From the NCBI GenBank assembly GCA_023388435.1, contig JAEWGG010000016.1:9988-73987 (forward strand): a DNA stretch of 64,000 bases, in the 5' to 3' direction. The notes below the pieces were generated by a model. It saw only the letters and a list, made by a program, of their open reading frames with translations. It searched no databases and was not told the DNA's origin. The DNA is from Bacillota bacterium. GTDB lineage: Bacteria > Bacillota > Clostridia > Saccharofermentanales > Fastidiosipilaceae. Position numbers and translations under genes: made by a program. Positions 39,640-49,209 of this stretch are shown piece by piece (within the stretch, counting starts at the first letter, position 1; each line of letters begins with the position of its first letter).

Positions 39640-40902
39640 TTGAAAAAAGAAATGATCGCTATGATTCTGGCTGGGGGCCAGGGCTCCCGACTGGGGGCTC
39701 TGACCTACCAGGTTGCCAAGCCGGCCGTACCCTTCGGCAGCCGCTATCGGATCATTGATTTCCCGCTGAGTAACTGTACGAATTCCGGCATTGACACCGT
39801 GGGTGTCCTGACCCAGTACCAGCCGCTGGCCCTGAATACATATGTGGGCAACGGCCATCCCTGGGACCTGGACCGCAATAATGGCGGAGCCTTCATCCTC
39901 CCGCCTTACCAGCACGCCTCGGGCAGCGACTGGTACAAGAATACGGCCAATGCCATCTACCAGAACATATCGTTCATCGATAACTTCGATCCGAAGTATG
40001 TGCTGATCCTCTCCGGTGACCACATCTATAAGATGGACTACGCCAAGATGCTGCAGGAGCACATTCAGGCAGGGGCCGACGCGACCATCGCCGTTTACGA
40101 GGTGCCCTGGGATGAGGCCCCGCGCTTCGGCATCATGAACTGTGATGAGGAGGGGCGCATCGTCGAGTTTGAGGAGAAACCTGCGGAACCCAAGAGCAAT
40201 CTGGCGTCTATGGGTATCTATATTTTCTCCTGGTCCGTGCTCAAACCGGCCCTGATTTCCGACGAGGTTGACGAGGCCTCAGCCCATGATTTCGGCAAGA
40301 ATATCATCCCGAAGCTGCTGCGCGAGGGGAAGAAGCTGATGTCCTATACATTCTCGGGCTATTGGAAGGACGTCGGTACCATCAGCTCCCTCTGGGAGGC
40401 GAACATGGATCTCCTGGACAGCCCGGAGACCCTGAATTTCCGCGATGCCAGCTGGCGTATTTACAGCCGTAACCCAGTCAAGCCCGCCCACTTCATCTCG
40501 GACCAGGCCACAGTCAAGCACTCCGCCCTGACGGACGGCTGTGTGATCAAGGGCGAGCTGAAGCACTGCGTCTGCTCACACAGCGTCACAGTCGATGAGG
40601 GCGCGGTGGTCAAGGACAGCGTCCTGATGCCTGGCGTGCATATCCGAGCCGGAGCCCGTGTGGAGCGGGCGATCATCGGCATGGACGCCATCATTGGCAA
40701 GGATGTGGTGATTGGTCAGGGTGATCCGAAGAGCTCACCTTACTACAACAACAAGATCTGCTCCAACAACATCACCCTCATTGATGGCGGTGTCGAGATC
40801 AAGGAGGGGGCCGTGATCCCCCCCAACTGCATGGTCACCCATCTGGAGGACGGCCAGGATGACGACACCCTGGTCAGCTACGGCAAGCAGATGCCACTCT
40901 AA
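39640..40902 (+). CDS. glgC: Glucose-1-phosphate adenylyltransferase, catalytic subunit
   Basis: 420 residues from a TTG start with GGAGGGA five to six bases upstream; an ATG at 39652 is too far from that site. GlgC makes ADP-glucose from glucose-1-phosphate and ATP. The catalytic loop [15 protein letters not shown] is intact, with [56 protein letters not shown] and [22 protein letters not shown]-terminal left-handed beta helix follows. Firmicute GlgC works with GlgD, which is encoded 16 bases downstream. Confidence 0.96.
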   Translation: MKKEMIAMILAGGQGSRLGALTYQVAKPAVPFGSRYRIIDFPLSNCTNSGIDTVGVLTQYQPLALNTYVGNGHPWDLDRNNGGAFILPPYQHASGSDWYKNTANAIYQNISFIDNFDPKYVLILSGDHIYKMDYAKMLQEHIQAGADATIAVYEVPWDEAPRFGIMNCDEEGRIVEFEEKPAEPKSNLASMGIYIFSWSVLKPALISDEVDEASAHDFGKNIIPKLLREGKKLMSYTFSGYWKDVGTISSLWEANMDLLDSPETLNFRDASWRIYSRNPVKPAHFISDQATVKHSALTDGCVIKGELKHCVCSHSVTVDEGAVVKDSVLMPGVHIRAGARVERAIIGMDAIIGKDVVIGQGDPKSSPYYNNKICSNNITLIDGGVEIKEGAVIPPNCMVTHLEDGQDDDTLVSYGKQMPL

Positions 40903-40918
40903 GGGGAGGAGACACAAG

Positions 40919-42028
40919 ATGATTAAAGATGTATGCGGCCTGATTGTCGCTGACGACTTCCATGTGCAGATGGGCGAACTGGCCCGCCCCCGCGCTCTGG
41001 CGGCCATCCCCTTTGCGGGGCGCTACCGCCTGATTGACTTCAGTATTTCCAATATGGTCAATTCCGGTATCCGCCGTATCGCGGTCTCGACCTTTTACAA
41101 GTACCAGTCCCTGATGGACCACATCGGGACGGGCTCGGCCTGGGACCTGGACCGTAAGAATGGCGGTCTCTTTCTCCTCCCACCCTACGTCAATGCGGAG
41201 TCGCTGAGCGGCGGCAAGGGGGAGGACCTCTCGGGGGTCATCGCCTTTTTCCGCGAACTCAAGGAGCGCTATGTCATCGTCAGCGGCAGCAATTTCGTCC
41301 AGAACTGCACCTATGACGAGCTCCTGAACTTCCACATCCAGCGCAAGGCGGACATCACCATACTCTACAACCGCGACGGTGACCGTCCGGGCGAGAATAA
41401 GCTGATTCTGGATATGAACCGCCTGGGCAAGGTGAAGACGGTCTACGAAAATCCCCTGCGCCCCATTTCAAACCGCCAGACCCTGGATCTGATGGTCATG
41501 GAGCGGGAGTTGCTGGTTAATATTCTGGCTGACGCGGTGGCCAAGGGAGAGCAGAACATCAATTTCAACTACTTCCCCAAACTCTGCGGGCACCTTAATC
41601 TCTACGCCATGGAGTACAAGCAGAGCGTGCTGCGCATCAATACCGTACAGGAATACTTCTCCGCAACCATGCAGCTGTTGGAGGAGAAGACACGGCGCGA
41701 GATACTGGCCTCAGACTGGCCGATTTTTACCAAGATTAAGGATGAGGCCCCGACCTACTACAGCGACGCCAGCATCGTCAGTAACAGCATGATCTCAGAT
41801 GGCTGCCTGATCCAGGGCTCACTGGACAACTGCATGGTCTTCCGCGGTGTCACCGTGGGTCCCCAGTCCAAGCTGCGCAACTGCATTGTCTTCCAGGACA
41901 CACATATCTCGGAGGCCTGCGACCTCGAAAACGTCATCATCGATAAGGATTGCATCATCCGTCCCGGCATCAAGCTGATCGGTCAGGAAGCCTATCCCGT
42001 ACTCATCGGGAAGGGGGCGGTGGTGTGA
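40919..42028 (+). CDS. glgD: GlgD, non-catalytic ADP-glucose pyrophosphorylase subunit
   Basis: 369 residues from ATG 40919 (AAGGGGAGGA upstream). It is a GlgC paralogue: the ring of shared motifs (AIPFAGRYRLIDFSISNMVN, STFYKYQSLMDHIGTG) remains, but the N-terminal nucleotide loop GGxGxRL is replaced by IVADDFHVQMGELARPR, and the product-binding lysine/aspartate pattern is altered. In Bacillota GlgD is known to lack activity alone and to enhance GlgC in a heteromer. A C-terminal beta-helix is present. It overlaps glgA by four bases (GTGA). Confidence 0.95.
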   Translation: MIKDVCGLIVADDFHVQMGELARPRALAAIPFAGRYRLIDFSISNMVNSGIRRIAVSTFYKYQSLMDHIGTGSAWDLDRKNGGLFLLPPYVNAESLSGGKGEDLSGVIAFFRELKERYVIVSGSNFVQNCTYDELLNFHIQRKADITILYNRDGDRPGENKLILDMNRLGKVKTVYENPLRPISNRQTLDLMVMERELLVNILADAVAKGEQNINFNYFPKLCGHLNLYAMEYKQSVLRINTVQEYFSATMQLLEEKTRREILASDWPIFTKIKDEAPTYYSDASIVSNSMISDGCLIQGSLDNCMVFRGVTVGPQSKLRNCIVFQDTHISEACDLENVIIDKDCIIRPGIKLIGQEAYPVLIGKGAVV

Positions 42029-43494
42029 GCCAGACAGGGGCGAAATTGAAGGTGCTCATGGCCTCCTCGGAGGTCGCTCCCTTTGCAAAAGTTGGCGGCC
42101 TGGCCGATGTTGTCGGCGTCTTGCCGAAGGCCCTTCAGGACACGGGCGAGCTTGACTGCCGCGTCATTATGCCGCTCTATAAGCAGATTAAAGACCGCTA
42201 TCGGGATGCACTCGAGTTTCTGCGCTGGTCCATGCAGCGCATGGGCTGGAGACAGGCCTACACGGGCCTCTTCCGCCTCTGGAAGGACGGCGTCTGCTTC
42301 TATTTCATCGACAATGAATTTTACTTTTACCACGACCAGATTTACCTGGATTACAGCTTCGACATCGAGCGCTACGTCTTCTTCCAGCGGGCGGTCTTGG
42401 ACTGCCTGGGCGGACCTATGGACTTCTGGCCGGACGTCTTGCACTGCCACGACTGGCAGACGGGTCTAATCCCCTGCCTTCTGGACGCCCACTACCGTCC
42501 GGCGGGCTATTTCCGAGAGCTGAAGACGGTCTACACCATCCATAATCTGAAGTACCAGGGCATTCACGGCCAGGAATGGATTCAGGACCTCTGTGACCTG
42601 AGTCCGGCGTATATGACAGATTTCGGCCTCCTGAAGGACGGGGCCCCCAACTTCATGAAGGCGGGTATCGTCTATTCCGACGCGGTGACGACGGTTTCGC
42701 CGACCTACGCGGAGGAGATTCTCAGCCCCTACTATGGGGAGGGCCTGGATGGCCTGCTCCGCGGCTACGCCTACAAGCTGCGCGGCATACTGAATGGCAT
42801 CGATTTAGAGGAGTATAATCCCCAGACAGACCCCTACCTCGGCGGCCACAATTATGGACTGGAAAACTGGCGGGAGGCGAAGGCCGCCCTCAAGCGTGAG
42901 CTGCATGATGAGCTGGGCTTCAGCTGTCCGACGGACTGGCCCCTGGCGGTGATGATCAGCCGCCTGGTGGACCAGAAAGGTCTGGACCTTCTGCTCCATG
43001 TCCTGGACGAGCTGCTGGACTACAATGTTCAGATCGCTGTTCTGGGAACGGGGGACCCGCGCTATGAGGAGGCCCTGCGGGCGGTGGCGGCCCGCCGCCC
43101 GGACCGCTTCGCGGCCTGCATCACCTTCAACAATGCCCTGGCCCACCGCTTCTACGCGGCCTCGGATCTCTTCTTGATGCCCTCGCTCTTTGAACCCTGC
43201 GGCCTCTCCCAGTTGATTGCCATGCGCTATGGCTCCCTGCCCATCGTCCGTGAGACGGGCGGCTTGCGGGATACGGTCCAGGCCTATAATCAGCACACAG
43301 CCCAGGGGAACGGCTTTTCGTTCCGAAACATCAACGCCCATGAATTCCTCTTTGTGAGCCAGTACGCCATAGACTGTTACTGGCGGGCCAAGGAGCACTG
43401 GCCCCTGTTGGTGGAACACGCGATGACGGGGGACTACAGCTGGACGCGGGCGGCGGGGGACTACCTGGATCTCTACCGCCAGATCTGCGGCTAG
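42025..43494 (+). CDS. glgA: Glycogen synthase (ADP-glucose type)
   Basis: 489 residues from GTG 42025, which overlaps the glgD stop; upstream in-frame codons belong to glgD in another frame. GlgA (GT5) extends alpha-1,4-glucan with ADP-glucose. The signature KVGGLADVVGVLPKAL is at the N-terminus with LKVLMASSEVAPFA before it. HCHDWQTGLIPCLL, TIHNLKYQGIHG and the C-terminal SRLVDQKGLDLLLHVLDEL, LMPSLFEPCGLSQLIAMRYG and VRETGGLRDTV follow. All key GT-B residues, including the PSxFEPCGL donor site, are present. Confidence 0.97.
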   Translation: MSQTGAKLKVLMASSEVAPFAKVGGLADVVGVLPKALQDTGELDCRVIMPLYKQIKDRYRDALEFLRWSMQRMGWRQAYTGLFRLWKDGVCFYFIDNEFYFYHDQIYLDYSFDIERYVFFQRAVLDCLGGPMDFWPDVLHCHDWQTGLIPCLLDAHYRPAGYFRELKTVYTIHNLKYQGIHGQEWIQDLCDLSPAYMTDFGLLKDGAPNFMKAGIVYSDAVTTVSPTYAEEILSPYYGEGLDGLLRGYAYKLRGILNGIDLEEYNPQTDPYLGGHNYGLENWREAKAALKRELHDELGFSCPTDWPLAVMISRLVDQKGLDLLLHVLDELLDYNVQIAVLGTGDPRYEEALRAVAARRPDRFAACITFNNALAHRFYAASDLFLMPSLFEPCGLSQLIAMRYGSLPIVRETGGLRDTVQAYNQHTAQGNGFSFRNINAHEFLFVSQYAIDCYWRAKEHWPLLVEHAMTGDYSWTRAAGDYLDLYRQICG

Positions 43495-43570
43495 CGCTTC
43501 TCTGACTGACTCTGACGGGGGGCAGGAGGCCCGGCCAGACTCACTGCCAGGGGGACTCCGACAGGGCCTG

Positions 43571-43579
43571 TGCTATAAT
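43571..43579 (+). promoter_or_regulatory. Extended -10 promoter of the 70-residue gene
   Basis: TGCTATAAT, a perfect TATAAT with TGC before it, 102 bases ahead of the start at 43681. No obvious -35. Confidence 0.6.
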
Positions 43580-43680
43580 CAGTAGGATATTGCGTCCCCC
43601 GTTCCCGGGGTGGAGCTCTGGATTTAGGGGGCTCCAAGCAGGCCCAGGGACGGTCGTGGACAGGAGAGGAGTAGCGATTC

Positions 43681-43893
43681 ATGAAGGATAATTCACAGAA
43701 CCTGACCGCTGAGCTCGGCGAGAAGCAGTGCTGTCCTGAGGCCCTGAAGGAGGCCCAGCGCCTGGAGCAGGCGCAGAAGGAGTCCGTCCCTGAGACCGGC
43801 AAGGGCCAGCAGCCTGAGGGCGTGCCCGCCGTGACGGAAGAAGACCACAAGAAGAATCCCTCTGACGTGGCCTACGGCGTGCGTAAGGACTGA
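43681..43893 (+). CDS. Small charged protein of unknown function in the glycogen locus
   Basis: 70 residues, rich in E, K, Q and P, with no membrane segment or signal peptide. It has an adjacent Cys pair (QCCPEALKEAQRLEQAQ) and a polar tail ending DVAYGVRKD. Support for a real gene: its own extended -10 promoter, an AGGAGAGGAG ribosome site just before ATG 43681, and a strong terminator after it. No family was recognised. It may be linked with carbohydrate storage because of its place between glgA and the GH13 gene, but nothing in the sequence proves this. Confidence 0.6.
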   Translation: MKDNSQNLTAELGEKQCCPEALKEAQRLEQAQKESVPETGKGQQPEGVPAVTEEDHKKNPSDVAYGVRKD

Positions 43894-43986
43894 GTTCCTC
43901 TCCGCCGTAGCCCCCCTGTGCGAAGCCCCAGGCCAGTCGTTGCGAACTGAGCCCTTTACGGGGCCTCGCCGAGTATAGGATGAGCG

Positions 43987-44033
43987 GTCCCGACCCTCTC
44001 CCGACAGCTTAGGGAAGGGGGCGGGACTTTTTT
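43987..44033 (+). terminator. Intrinsic terminator after the small gene
   Basis: GTCCCG...CTCCC (43987-44002) pairs with GGGAAGGGGGCGGGAC (44012-44027), with two imperfect positions, followed by TTTTTT. Confidence 0.85.
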
Positions 44034-44053
44034 CTTCCCGATTAAAGAAAGCC

Positions 44054-46081
44054 ATGCCCATGCACTGTATACATCACAGCCGTAATAGCAAGTACCGACA
44101 CCCCTTTGGGGCCCGTCCAGCTGGCTCCAGACTGAGTCTCTGCCTGGAGATTCAGGAAGCGGAGCAGGACATTGACTTCGTACTTTTGCACTACGCTTAC
44201 GGCCTGGAACGCTTTGATGAGGGCTGCCTCATGCTCCGGCCCAGCTCCTATGCGCAGCAGGGCCGTTTTCGCCAGTCTCTGACGGAGGCGGGCCTGGCCC
44301 AGCCTGGTGTCTATGGGGCCAATCTGGCCCTGCCTGGTGATGCGGGCCTCTTTTTTTACTGGTTTGAGATTCGTTTCTGTGACCGCAGCCGCCTCTACGT
44401 CCACGCCTATGCCCACAGCTGGGATGGGGCGGCGGTCTCAGACCAGGCCCCGCGGGTGCACAGTGGGGGCATCGAGGGACCAGAACCCTTCCAGGTCACG
44501 CTCTACTGCCGGGACTTCCGTGTTCCAGCCTGGTTTGCGGGACGCCTGATGTATCAGATTTTCCCTGATCGCTTTGCCCGGTCACGAGACTTTCATCCGG
44601 AGGACCTGCACCGGGTCCCGCACCGGGAAGCGGAGCGTATCTTCCACGAGTCCTGGGCCGAAGATGTGGATATTGAGGGCCGTCCGGAGACGGGCTACCT
44701 GGCCTGTGACTTCTACGGGGGAAGCCTGCGGGGCATTGAGGAGCATCTGGATCACCTGGAAAAGCTGGGGGTGCATGTCCTCTATTTGAATCCGATTTTT
44801 GAGGCCCGGAGCAATCACCGCTATGACACGGCGGACTACATGCGCATCGATCCCCTCCTGGGGACGGAGGAGGATTTTTGCCGTCTGGTAAAGGCGGCGG
44901 AGGAGCGGGGCATCTCGCTGGTTCTGGACGGGGTGTTCAGCCATACGGGGGCGGACTCTGTTTATTTCAATAAGTACGGCAATTATCCGGGCCGGGGCGC
45001 CTACCAGGCGGCGGTGGAGAAGAGCGCTTCGGACTATTATGGCTGGTACCGCATCTATGGGGCCAAGGAGAATTACCGCTACGACTGCTGGTGGGGCTTT
45101 GAAGAGCTGCCCGCGGTGAATGAGAACGACCTCGCCTTCCGGGACTACATCCTGGGGGAACAGGGGGTGATTCGCTACTGGCTGCGCAGGGGGGCAAGGG
45201 GCTTTCGCCTGGATGTCTCCGATGAGTTGCCAGACAATTTCCTGCGCAGTCTGCGACGCTCGGTCAAGTACCAGGACCGCGATGCGGTGATCATGGGTGA
45301 GGTCTGGGAGGATGCGTCGAAGAAGCTGAGTTATGGCCAGTTCCGGGACTTCCTCTTCGGTCGCAGCCATGACTGTGTGATGGGCTACCCCTTCCGCCAG
45401 GCCCTGCTGGACTTCTTCCGTGAGGAGCAGTCAGCGGAGCAGCTCTGTGAGCGTCTGGAGGCGATCCGGGAGCAGTACCCTCCGATGGCCTACGCTGCGG
45501 ACATGCACCTGCTCTCGAGCCATGACGTACCGCGCTTTATTACGGCGGTGGCGGGCGATCCGATGCCGGAGACCCGTGAGGCCCAGGGCCGCCTGCGCCT
45601 GACGCCGGAGCAGCGCCGCCTGGGCCGTCGCCGCCAGGGCCTGGCCTACGCTCTGACCCTGCTTTTCCCCGGCAGTCCGGCGATCTACTATGGGGATGAG
45701 CGCTTGGTGGAGGGCTATCGCGACCCCTTTAATCGGCGGACCTTCCCCTGGGAGGCCCTACCCTGGTCGGATCAGGCTAAGGGGATAGAGGAGGAGCTGG
45801 CCGCCCTGTCTCAGCTCCGCTCGAGCCGCAGGGTGCTGGAGCTGGGACAGATCCAGTGGCTGGCCGCCCAGGGGCGCTGTCTGGCCTTCCGCCGCCACTT
45901 CGTCCGGGGCCGTGACCTCCTGGGGCGGCCCGTGGAGGCGACGGAGCGGGATGACGAGGTTCTGGTCCTGCTCAATAGCGGCTCCGAGACCTGGGTCTAT
46001 GGAGACAGGCAGGTGGCAGCCTATACGGTGGAGGCCTGGTCCGGTTCAGAATGCCTGCTTCGCCAGAACTATGGAGATTAG
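44054..46081 (+). CDS. GH13 alpha-glucan hydrolase (neopullulanase/alpha-glycosidase type)
   Basis: 675 residues. An N-terminal beta domain (YRHPFGARPAGSRLSLCLEI) precedes the (beta/alpha)8 barrel starting FAGRLMYQIFPDRFARS. Catalytic motifs are intact: LVLDGVFSHTGADSVYF (region I), RGFRLDVSDELPD (nucleophile Asp387), VIMGEVWEDASKK (acid/base Glu416) and LLSSHDVPRF (Asp491). The C-terminal strand domain ends at 46081. It probably breaks down glycogen or maltodextrins at alpha-1,4 or alpha-1,6 bonds in the cytoplasm, as there is no signal peptide. ATG 44054 lies 20 bases after a terminator with only a weak ribosome site, so its transcription is unclear. Confidence 0.9.
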   Translation: MPMHCIHHSRNSKYRHPFGARPAGSRLSLCLEIQEAEQDIDFVLLHYAYGLERFDEGCLMLRPSSYAQQGRFRQSLTEAGLAQPGVYGANLALPGDAGLFFYWFEIRFCDRSRLYVHAYAHSWDGAAVSDQAPRVHSGGIEGPEPFQVTLYCRDFRVPAWFAGRLMYQIFPDRFARSRDFHPEDLHRVPHREAERIFHESWAEDVDIEGRPETGYLACDFYGGSLRGIEEHLDHLEKLGVHVLYLNPIFEARSNHRYDTADYMRIDPLLGTEEDFCRLVKAAEERGISLVLDGVFSHTGADSVYFNKYGNYPGRGAYQAAVEKSASDYYGWYRIYGAKENYRYDCWWGFEELPAVNENDLAFRDYILGEQGVIRYWLRRGARGFRLDVSDELPDNFLRSLRRSVKYQDRDAVIMGEVWEDASKKLSYGQFRDFLFGRSHDCVMGYPFRQALLDFFREEQSAEQLCERLEAIREQYPPMAYAADMHLLSSHDVPRFITAVAGDPMPETREAQGRLRLTPEQRRLGRRRQGLAYALTLLFPGSPAIYYGDERLVEGYRDPFNRRTFPWEALPWSDQAKGIEEELAALSQLRSSRRVLELGQIQWLAAQGRCLAFRRHFVRGRDLLGRPVEATERDDEVLVLLNSGSETWVYGDRQVAAYTVEAWSGSECLLRQNYGD

Positions 46082-46149
46082 GGGGGGAGGCACAAGATCT
46101 GGTGCTTAAACCTTTCAAAAACACAACATTAAGTAATTTTTCTGTAATA

Positions 46150-46178
46150 AAGAGGCGGCCAGTGGCCGTCTCTTGTAT
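46150..46178 (+). terminator. Terminator hairpin after the GH13 gene
   Basis: Eleven-pair stem (46150-46160 with 46164-46174, one G-U pair), short loop, weak T-tail. The rest of the 46082-46427 gap shows no gene; its right part holds the nrdD control region. Confidence 0.65.
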
Positions 46179-46344
46179 ATTTACGCCCTCTCGCGCATAA
46201 AACAGGGTGGAAACCTGGACCTGGCCACAGCCTGGGAAACAGCTGTCCTGAGCCGTGGAGCAAGCAGGGCTACAAGGGGCTCTCTCCGGCCCCGGATTCC
46301 GGCCTGGGCTTAATGATTCTGTATAGCGAGGAATAAATACGCAA

Positions 46345-46391
46345 ACACAACATATTGTGTTTTGATCTTGACTTTTACCACAATATAGTCC
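46345..46391 (+). promoter_or_regulatory. Paired NrdR boxes and promoter of nrdDG
   Basis: ACACAACATATTGTGT at 46345-46360 differs from the NrdR consensus at one position. A weaker second box, with core CATAT-like ATATAGT, lies at 46376-46391; the centres are 31 bp apart, the usual three-turn phasing. TTGATC (46362-46367) and TATAGT (46384-46389) with a 16-bp spacer form a plausible promoter, so the boxes overlap both sides of it. Confidence 0.85.
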
Positions 46392-46427
46392 ACGATAGCC
46401 TCATTCAGCCTGAGGAGGAAACGAGCG

Positions 46428-48599
46428 ATGCAGCGCAGTGTGAATAGAGAACTAGAGGTTATTAAGCGTGATGGGCGGAGGCTGCCCTTTGATCGACAAA
46501 AAATTGTTGTGGCTATAGAAAAAGCCATGCGTTCTTCGGCCGGGGTCTACGTGGCTGGTCAGGCCGAGCAGATTGCTGCCGAAATCGAGGACTTCGCCCG
46601 TTCCTGCCCGGGGCCGATGACCATCTACGGCATTGAAGAACAGGTCTACTATAAGCTCCTGCACTGTGACAATCCGGCCACGGCCAGGGCCTATGAGAGC
46701 TATCGTTCCGTCCAGGCCTACAAGCGCCAGATGAACACGATTGACGAGGACATCGTGGGCATACTCCAGCGGAGCAACCGTGGCGTCATGGATGAGAACT
46801 CCAACAAGGACGCGAATGTTATTAGCACGCAGCGTGATCTCATTGCCGGGGAGGTCTCCAAGGACATCGCCCGCCGCCTCCTGATGCCGACGGATATTGT
46901 CATGGCCCATGACTCGGGAGCCATTCACTTTCACGACATGGACTATATCGTGCAGCCGATGTTTAACTGCTGCCTGGTCAATTTGAAGGACATGCTGGAA
47001 AAGGGCACGGTGATCAACGGCAAGCGCATTGACAGTCCGAAGAGCTTCCAGGTGGCCTGTACGGTCACCACCCAGATCATCGCCCAGGTGGCCAGCGGCC
47101 AGTTTGGCGGCCAGAGTATCAATGGTGTGGACCGCATTCTGGCCCCCTATGTCCGCAAGAGCTACGAGAAATACTTCCAGCAGGCCTTGAAGGAACAGCG
47201 CGAGGTCTACGGCCTGGCTGAGGACGCCCAGAAAGCAGGGGAGATCGCCTGGCAGCGGACGAAGAAGGAAATCAAGGACGGTATCCAGACCATCCAGTAC
47301 CAGATCAACACCCTGATGACCACCAATGGTCAGGCCCCCTTCGTCACCCTCTTCATGCACTTCCTTCCTGACGATCCCTATGCCGCAGAGGCGGCCCTCA
47401 TCCAGGAGGAGATCCTGAGCCAGCGCCTCCAGGGCATCAAGAACGAGGCCGGCGTCTATGTGACCCCTGCCTTCCCGAAGCTCATCTACGTCCTCGATGA
47501 GCACAACGTCCACCCCGATAGTCCCTACTACTACCTGACGCGCCTCGCCGCGGAGTGTACGGCCAGGCGCATGTACCCGGACTATATTTCGGCAAAAATG
47601 ATGCGCAGCTTCTATGAGGGCAACGTCTACGCCCCCATGGGCTGCCGGGCCATACTCCCTGTCTGGCGCAACGAGGAGGGGGAGGCGGTTTTTGATGGCC
47701 GCTTCAACATGGGTGTAGTCAGCCTCAACCTGCCTCAGATCGGCATCCTGGCCCAGGGCTCTGACGAGCGCTTCTGGGAGCTCTTTGAGAAGCGCCTGGA
47801 CCTTGTCAAAAAGGCCCTGCTCTTCCGCTATGACCTCCTCAAGGACGTCACGAGTGATGTCAGTCCCATTCACTGGCAGCACGGGGCCATCGCCCGCCTG
47901 GAGCCGGGCCAGCCCATCTACCCTCTGCTCCAGAACAGCTACGCCACCATCTCTATGGGCTATATCGGTCTCTATGAGCTGACCCGCCTGATGCGCGGCT
48001 GCTCCCACACCCAGCCCGAGGGCCAGGACTTCGCTCTGGCGGTGATGCGGCGCATGAAGCAGGCCACGGAGGACTGGAAGGCCGAGACAGGACTGGGTTT
48101 TGCCCTCTATGGCACGCCCGCCGAGAGTTTGACCCACCGCTTCTGCCAGATTGACCGCCAGCGCTTCGGGGACATTGAGGACGTCACCGACAAGGGCTAC
48201 TACACGAATTCCTACCATGTGGACGTGCGTGAGCCCATCACGGTATTTGAGAAATTTGATTTTGAAAGCCAGTTCCAGAAACTCTCCACCGGGGGGATGA
48301 TCAGCTACGCCGAAATCCCGAATATGAGCCAGAACCTGGAGGCTCTGGAGACCATGATTCGCTATATCTACGAGCACATCACCTATGCGGAGTTCAACAC
48401 CAAGAGCGACTACTGCCACTGTTGCGGCTTCGACGGGGAGATCGTGGTCAATGCCGCGGGTGAGTGGGAGTGCCCGAACTGCCATAACCAGGAGCGCCGC
48501 AAGCTGACGGTCATCCGTCGGACCTGCGGCTACCTGGGGGAGAATTTCTGGAACGAGGGGCGGACGAAGGAAATCAACGCCCGCGTCCTGCACATCTGA
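46428..48599 (+). CDS. nrdD: Anaerobic ribonucleoside-triphosphate reductase
   Basis: 723 residues. The N-terminal ATP-cone (EVIKRDGRRLPFDRQKIVVA) provides allosteric control. The barrel includes AIHFHDMDYIVQPMFNCCLV and MTTNGQAPFVTLFMHFLPD. The C-terminus carries a four-cysteine zinc site (YCHCCGFDG and WECPNCHNQ) and the glycyl radical segment RRTCGYLGENFWNEG. It reduces NTPs to dNTPs without oxygen, using a glycyl radical made by NrdG, encoded 25 bases downstream. The promoter has NrdR boxes, and nrdR is at 15.7 kb. Confidence 0.97.
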   Translation: MQRSVNRELEVIKRDGRRLPFDRQKIVVAIEKAMRSSAGVYVAGQAEQIAAEIEDFARSCPGPMTIYGIEEQVYYKLLHCDNPATARAYESYRSVQAYKRQMNTIDEDIVGILQRSNRGVMDENSNKDANVISTQRDLIAGEVSKDIARRLLMPTDIVMAHDSGAIHFHDMDYIVQPMFNCCLVNLKDMLEKGTVINGKRIDSPKSFQVACTVTTQIIAQVASGQFGGQSINGVDRILAPYVRKSYEKYFQQALKEQREVYGLAEDAQKAGEIAWQRTKKEIKDGIQTIQYQINTLMTTNGQAPFVTLFMHFLPDDPYAAEAALIQEEILSQRLQGIKNEAGVYVTPAFPKLIYVLDEHNVHPDSPYYYLTRLAAECTARRMYPDYISAKMMRSFYEGNVYAPMGCRAILPVWRNEEGEAVFDGRFNMGVVSLNLPQIGILAQGSDERFWELFEKRLDLVKKALLFRYDLLKDVTSDVSPIHWQHGAIARLEPGQPIYPLLQNSYATISMGYIGLYELTRLMRGCSHTQPEGQDFALAVMRRMKQATEDWKAETGLGFALYGTPAESLTHRFCQIDRQRFGDIEDVTDKGYYTNSYHVDVREPITVFEKFDFESQFQKLSTGGMISYAEIPNMSQNLEALETMIRYIYEHITYAEFNTKSDYCHCCGFDGEIVVNAAGEWECPNCHNQERRKLTVIRRTCGYLGENFWNEGRTKEINARVLHI

Positions 48600-48624
48600 T
48601 GCAGGCCAGGAAAGGAGCTTCGCA

Positions 48625-49131
48625 GTGAACTATGCCCAGCTGCGTCCCATGGACGTCGCCAACGGGCCAGGCATCCGCGTCAGCCTCTTCGTCAGCGGCT
48701 GCACCCATCGCTGTCCCCAGTGCTTCAACGCCCTGTATCAGGACTTTGACTACGGCCAGCCCTGGGGTCCAGAGATTGAGGCCCAGCTGCTGGCGGCCCT
48801 GAAGAATCCCCTGGTCTCCGGCCTCAGCCTGTTGGGGGGTGAACCGATGCAGAATCTCTGGCTGGGCCCCGTCCTGGACCGCGTCTATGCCCAGTTGGGG
48901 CCCTTCCAGGACCAGCGGCCCATCTGGCTCTACTCCGGCTACACCTACGAGCAGATTCTGGAAGACCCAGAGCGCCTGGACCTGCTCCGCCGCTGTGCCG
49001 TCCTGGTTGACGGCCTCTATGTTGAGGCCCTGCGCGATCTGAAACTGCGCTTCCGCGGCAGCAGTAACCAGCGCCTCATTGATGTCCCGGCCTCCCTGGC
49101 CGGGGGGAGGGTCCAGCTCTGGCAGCCCTAA
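48625..49131 (+). CDS. nrdG: Anaerobic ribonucleotide reductase activating protein (radical SAM)
   Basis: 168 residues from GTG 48625 (AAAGGAG eight bases upstream). NrdG uses SAM and a [4Fe-4S] cluster to create the glycyl radical on NrdD. The cluster motif SGCTHRCPQCF gives C-x3-C-x2-C, preceded by MDVANGPGIRVSLFV. GLSLLGGEPMQNLWLGPVL is the GGE SAM-binding motif. The WLYSGYTYEQIL stretch and VDGLYVEALRDLKLRFRGSSNQ near the end match the family closely. Confidence 0.97.
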   Translation: MNYAQLRPMDVANGPGIRVSLFVSGCTHRCPQCFNALYQDFDYGQPWGPEIEAQLLAALKNPLVSGLSLLGGEPMQNLWLGPVLDRVYAQLGPFQDQRPIWLYSGYTYEQILEDPERLDLLRRCAVLVDGLYVEALRDLKLRFRGSSNQRLIDVPASLAGGRVQLWQP

Positions 49132-49209
49132 TGCTATGCTATAGGCGATTCGGCAGAGCTCCTGCCGGCTCAGAACGACCTAGCGCCTCTGGAAAAGGAG
49201 ACCCTCCCT

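Noticed and set aside
46452..48593. 713-residue minus-strand frame opposite nrdD
   Set aside because: nrdD motifs on the plus strand are complete; the antisense translation shows no recognisable domain.
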